DNA of 64,000 nt from Tenacibaculum sp. 1_MG-2023 (GTDB taxonomy: Bacteria > Bacteroidota > Bacteroidia > Flavobacteriales > Flavobacteriaceae): positions 62,001 to 126,000 of the forward strand of contig NZ_JAUORH010000008.1 of the NCBI RefSeq assembly GCF_030547425.1, read 5' to 3'. The notes under the pieces were generated by a model. That model was not told the origin of the DNA. It worked only from the letters and a program-made list of their open reading frames with translations, and ran no database searches. Positions 61,634 through 64,000 of this stretch are shown here, one piece after another. The translations under genes and the position numbers were made by a program. Position 1 is the stretch's first letter; every line of letters starts with the position of its first letter.

Positions 61634-62629
61634 ATGACTAAAATAACTGCAGCTATAACAGCGGTAGGGAAATATATTCCAGAACATGCTCTTACCAATA
61701 AGGAGCTAGAAACGATGGTAGACACAAACGATGAGTGGATTACTACCAGAACAGGAATCAAAGAAAGAAGGATTTTAAAAGGTGAAGGCCTTGGGACTTC
61801 CTTTATGGCTATAAAAGCAGCAGAAGATTTACTTCAAAAATCAAATACAAAACCTGAAGATATAGACATGGTTATTGTAGCAACTGCTACTCCAGATATG
61901 CCTGTAGCTTCTACAGCAGCTTACACCGCTTCTAAAATAGGAGCTGTAAATGCTTTTTCTTACGATTTACAAGCTGCTTGCTCTAGTTTTTTATATGGTA
62001 TGTCAACGGCTTCAAGTTATATTGAAAGTGGTCGATATAAAAAGGTATTACTAATTGGTGCTGATAAAATGTCATCAATTATAGATTATAGTGATAGAGC
62101 TACCTGTATCATCTTTGGAGATGGAGCAGGTGCTGTTTTATTTGAACCCAACAACGACGGTTTAGGGTTGCAAGATGAATATTTAAGAAGCGACGGAATT
62201 GGTCGTGATTTCTTAAAAATTGATGCAGGCGGGTCAATCTTACCAGCATCAGAAGAAACTATTAAAAACAAGCAACACTTTGTTCATCAAGAAGGAAGAA
62301 CAGTATTTAAGTTTGCTGTTTCTAACATGGCAGATGTTTCTGAAAAAATGTTGACCAGAAACAATTTAACAAAAGATGACATTCAGTGGTTAGTTCCACA
62401 CCAAGCTAATAAAAGAATCATTGAAGCTACAGCAAATAGAGTTGGCTTAGAAGATGATAAAGTAATGATGAATATTCATAAGTACGGAAATACTACTTCT
62501 GCTACTTTACCGTTGTTACTTGCTGATTATGAAAAAGAGTTGAAAAAAGGAGATAATTTAATTTTTGCTGCATTTGGTGGAGGTTTCACATGGGGAGCTA
62601 TCTACTTAAAATGGGCATATAACTCATAA
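61634..62629 (+). CDS. fabH: 3-oxoacyl-ACP synthase III
   Basis: Starts fatty acid synthesis by condensing acetyl-CoA (or a branched acyl-CoA) with malonyl-ACP. The protein has 331 residues. Catalytic Cys in DLQAACSSFLYG, His in VPHQANKRI and Asn in HKYGNTTSATLP are present. ATG at 61634 (MTKITAAITAVGKYIP) is chosen over a longer frame from 61601. It is followed by accB after 23 bases. Confidence 0.95.
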   Translation: MTKITAAITAVGKYIPEHALTNKELETMVDTNDEWITTRTGIKERRILKGEGLGTSFMAIKAAEDLLQKSNTKPEDIDMVIVATATPDMPVASTAAYTASKIGAVNAFSYDLQAACSSFLYGMSTASSYIESGRYKKVLLIGADKMSSIIDYSDRATCIIFGDGAGAVLFEPNNDGLGLQDEYLRSDGIGRDFLKIDAGGSILPASEETIKNKQHFVHQEGRTVFKFAVSNMADVSEKMLTRNNLTKDDIQWLVPHQANKRIIEATANRVGLEDDKVMMNIHKYGNTTSATLPLLLADYEKELKKGDNLIFAAFGGGFTWGAIYLKWAYNS

Positions 62630-62652
62630 CTAAACAACTAAAATTTAGGAAA

Positions 62653-63135
62653 ATGGACATTAAAGAAATTCAAAGTCTTATAAAGTTTGTAGCTAAGTCA
62701 GGTGCAAGTGAAGTAAAGCTAGAAATGGAAGATATTAAAATCACCATTAAAACTGGAAGCGAAACTCCTGAAACTACTATTATACAAGCTCCTGCTCCTG
62801 TAGCGGCAGCTCCACAAATGGTAGCGGCAGCCCCTGCACAACCAGCTACTCCTGCTTCAATCCCAGTAGCAGCCGAAACTACAGACGACTCAAAATATGT
62901 AACTATAAAATCACCTATCATTGGTACTTTTTACAGAAAGCCTTCTCCAGACAAACCTAATTTTGCTGAAGTGGGAACTGAAGTAAAAGTTGGTGATACT
63001 GTTTGTATCATTGAAGCAATGAAGTTATTTAACGAAATTGAATCAGAAGTATCTGGTAAAGTCGTTAAAGTGTTAGTGGACGATTCTTCTCCTGTAGAAT
63101 TTGATCAACCATTATTTTTAGTAGACCCATCATAA
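62653..63135 (+). CDS. accB: Biotin carboxyl carrier protein of acetyl-CoA carboxylase
   Basis: Carries the biotin that moves carboxyl groups in acetyl-CoA carboxylase. The protein has 160 residues. An Ala/Pro-rich linker (about 45-80) joins a short N-terminal region to the biotinyl domain. The biotinylated Lys is in IEAMKLFNEIE. It lies between fabH and accC, the usual fatty acid cluster. Confidence 0.96.
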   Translation: MDIKEIQSLIKFVAKSGASEVKLEMEDIKITIKTGSETPETTIIQAPAPVAAAPQMVAAAPAQPATPASIPVAAETTDDSKYVTIKSPIIGTFYRKPSPDKPNFAEVGTEVKVGDTVCIIEAMKLFNEIESEVSGKVVKVLVDDSSPVEFDQPLFLVDPS

Positions 63136-63164
63136 TTTTTGGTTTAGAAGTTTTAAGTTTAAAG

Positions 63165-63187
63165 GTTTAGTACATCACTAAACTTTT
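63165..63187 (+). terminator. Weak hairpin between accB and accC
   Basis: Arms GTTTAGT/ACTAAAC with a five-base loop and a short T-run. Possibly a partial terminator or processing site. The surrounding gap repeats GGTTTAG-like and CTAAAC-like words. Confidence 0.35.
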
Positions 63188-63224
63188 AAATAACTAAACC
63201 CAATAAACTCATAAACTAAAAGAC

Positions 63225-64000
63225 ATGTTTAAAAAGATATTAATTGCCAATAGAGGCGAAATCGCGCTACGTGTAATTAGAACCTGTAAAGAGATGGGGA
63301 TTAAAACAGTAGCTGTTTACTCTAAAGCAGATGCTGAAAGCTTACACGTAAGATTTGCTGATGAAGCTGTTTGTATTGGACCTGCACCAAGTAGCGAGTC
63401 TTATTTAAAAATGGATCGCATCATTGCTGCAGCGGAGATTACAAACGCTGATGGAATTCACCCAGGATATGGTTTCTTAGCTGAAAATGCTAAGTTTTCA
63501 AAATTGTGTGAAGAGCACGAAATTAAATTTATCGGAGCTTCTCCTGAGATGATTGACCGTATGGGAGACAAAGCAAACGCTAAAGCTACCATGAAAGCTG
63601 CTGGAGTACCATGTGTACCAGGTAGTGACGGTGTAATCACTACTTTTGAAGAATGTGAAAAAGTCGCTGTAGAAACTGGGTATCCTGTAATGCTAAAAGC
63701 CTCTGCCGGTGGTGGTGGTAAAGGTATGCGTGCTGTTTGGAAAGCCGAAGATTTAAAAGATGCTTGGGATTCTGCTAGACAAGAATCAAAAGCTGCTTTT
63801 GGAAATGACGATATGTATATGGAGAAGTTAATTGAAGAGCCTCGCCATATCGAAATTCAAGTAGTAGGCGATGCTTATGGTAAAGCTTGTCACTTATCTG
63901 AAAGAGATTGTTCGGTACAACGTCGTCATCAAAAATTAACTGAGGAAACTCCTTCTCCTTTCATGACGGAAGAATTACGTGATGATATGGGAGCTGCTGC
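63225..64000 (+). CDS. accC: Biotin carboxylase of acetyl-CoA carboxylase, 3' end cut by window
   Basis: Carboxylates biotin on AccB using ATP and bicarbonate. The visible 258 residues hold [29 protein letters not shown], the ATP-grasp loop [12 protein letters not shown] and the later HIEIQVVGD and [13 protein letters not shown] segments. The start is the normal family start [12 protein letters not shown]. It runs off the right end of the window and is 89 bases downstream of accB. Confidence 0.95.
   Translation, partial: MFKKILIANRGEIALRVIRTCKEMGIKTVAVYSKADAESLHVRFADEAVCIGPAPSSESYLKMDRIIAAAEITNADGIHPGYGFLAENAKFSKLCEEHEIKFIGASPEMIDRMGDKANAKATMKAAGVPCVPGSDGVITTFEECEKVAVETGYPVMLKASAGGGGKGMRAVWKAEDLKDAWDSARQESKAAFGNDDMYMEKLIEEPRHIEIQVVGDAYGKACHLSERDCSVQRRHQKLTEETPSPFMTEELRDDMGAA

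Noticed and set aside
1-64000. CRISPR arrays, insertion sequences, integrases, prophage or toxin-antitoxin genes
   Set aside because: No direct repeat arrays, transposase or integrase motifs, or att-like repeats next to the tRNA were seen. The window is ordinary core chromosome.

Overview
The window is AT-rich chromosomal core sequence from a member of the Bacteroidota, most likely a (probably marine) Flavobacteriaceae. The gene order rplM-rpsI-rpsB-tsf-pyrH-frr, an ExbB/hypothetical/ExbD/ExbD cluster, many short outer-membrane lipoproteins and the lack of Shine-Dalgarno sequences all point there. So does the recurring Bacteroidota promoter, TTTG, about 19 bases, then TAnnTTTG. The genus cannot be fixed from the sequence alone. 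No insertion sequences, prophage, CRISPR array, integrase or rRNA were seen. There is one tRNA gene.

Layout. 1-8.6 kb: a truncated aromatic amino acid hydroxylase, an M48 peptidase, two tandem tail-anchored small proteins, gpmI, map, a methyltransferase, an ApbE flavin transferase and an OmpA-type lipoprotein. 8.7-13.1 kb: ribosomal proteins L13, S9 and S2, EF-Ts, UMP kinase and ribosome recycling factor. 13.1-26.7 kb: an MMPL/RND transporter, asnS, rpoN, the ExbB/ExbD energy-transducing cluster, L-asparaginase, a YugP-type peptidase and lepA. 26.8-29.2 kb: an unusual operon of a divergent Lgt-like membrane protein, a radical SAM enzyme with extra cysteine clusters, and a 65-residue membrane protein. 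29.2-34.7 kb: dusB, a LolC/E-like permease, rbfA, and a four-gene signalling operon of lipoprotein, membrane protein, histidine kinase and LuxR-type regulator. 35.0-37.0 kb: a divergently placed DUF2589-type cluster with a terminator inside it. 37-44 kb: mce, ftsX, a DUF3098 gene, uppP, truB, a threonine dehydrogenase, recX and several small unknowns. 44-51 kb: a TetR-TolC-MFP-RND efflux operon with a clear operator over its promoter, then a polyprenyl synthase and a CAT-anticodon tRNA. 52-56 kb: a porin, BCCT transporter and universal stress protein operon. 56-64 kb: small unknowns, a patatin-like protein, ribE, pdxA, DUF177-rpmF, fabH, accB and a truncated accC.

How the genes work together. 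The translation genes form a growth-related block with their own promoters, terminators and a structured rpsB leader. DUF177-rpmF-fabH-accB-accC is the usual link between ribosome and fatty acid synthesis. The efflux operon is probably self-repressed by its first gene. The strongest candidate for an undescribed system is the Lgt-like/radical SAM/small membrane protein operon (26.86-29.19 kb), which looks like a lipid or lipid-anchor modification pathway. The second is the DUF2589-type cluster opposite the two-component operon.
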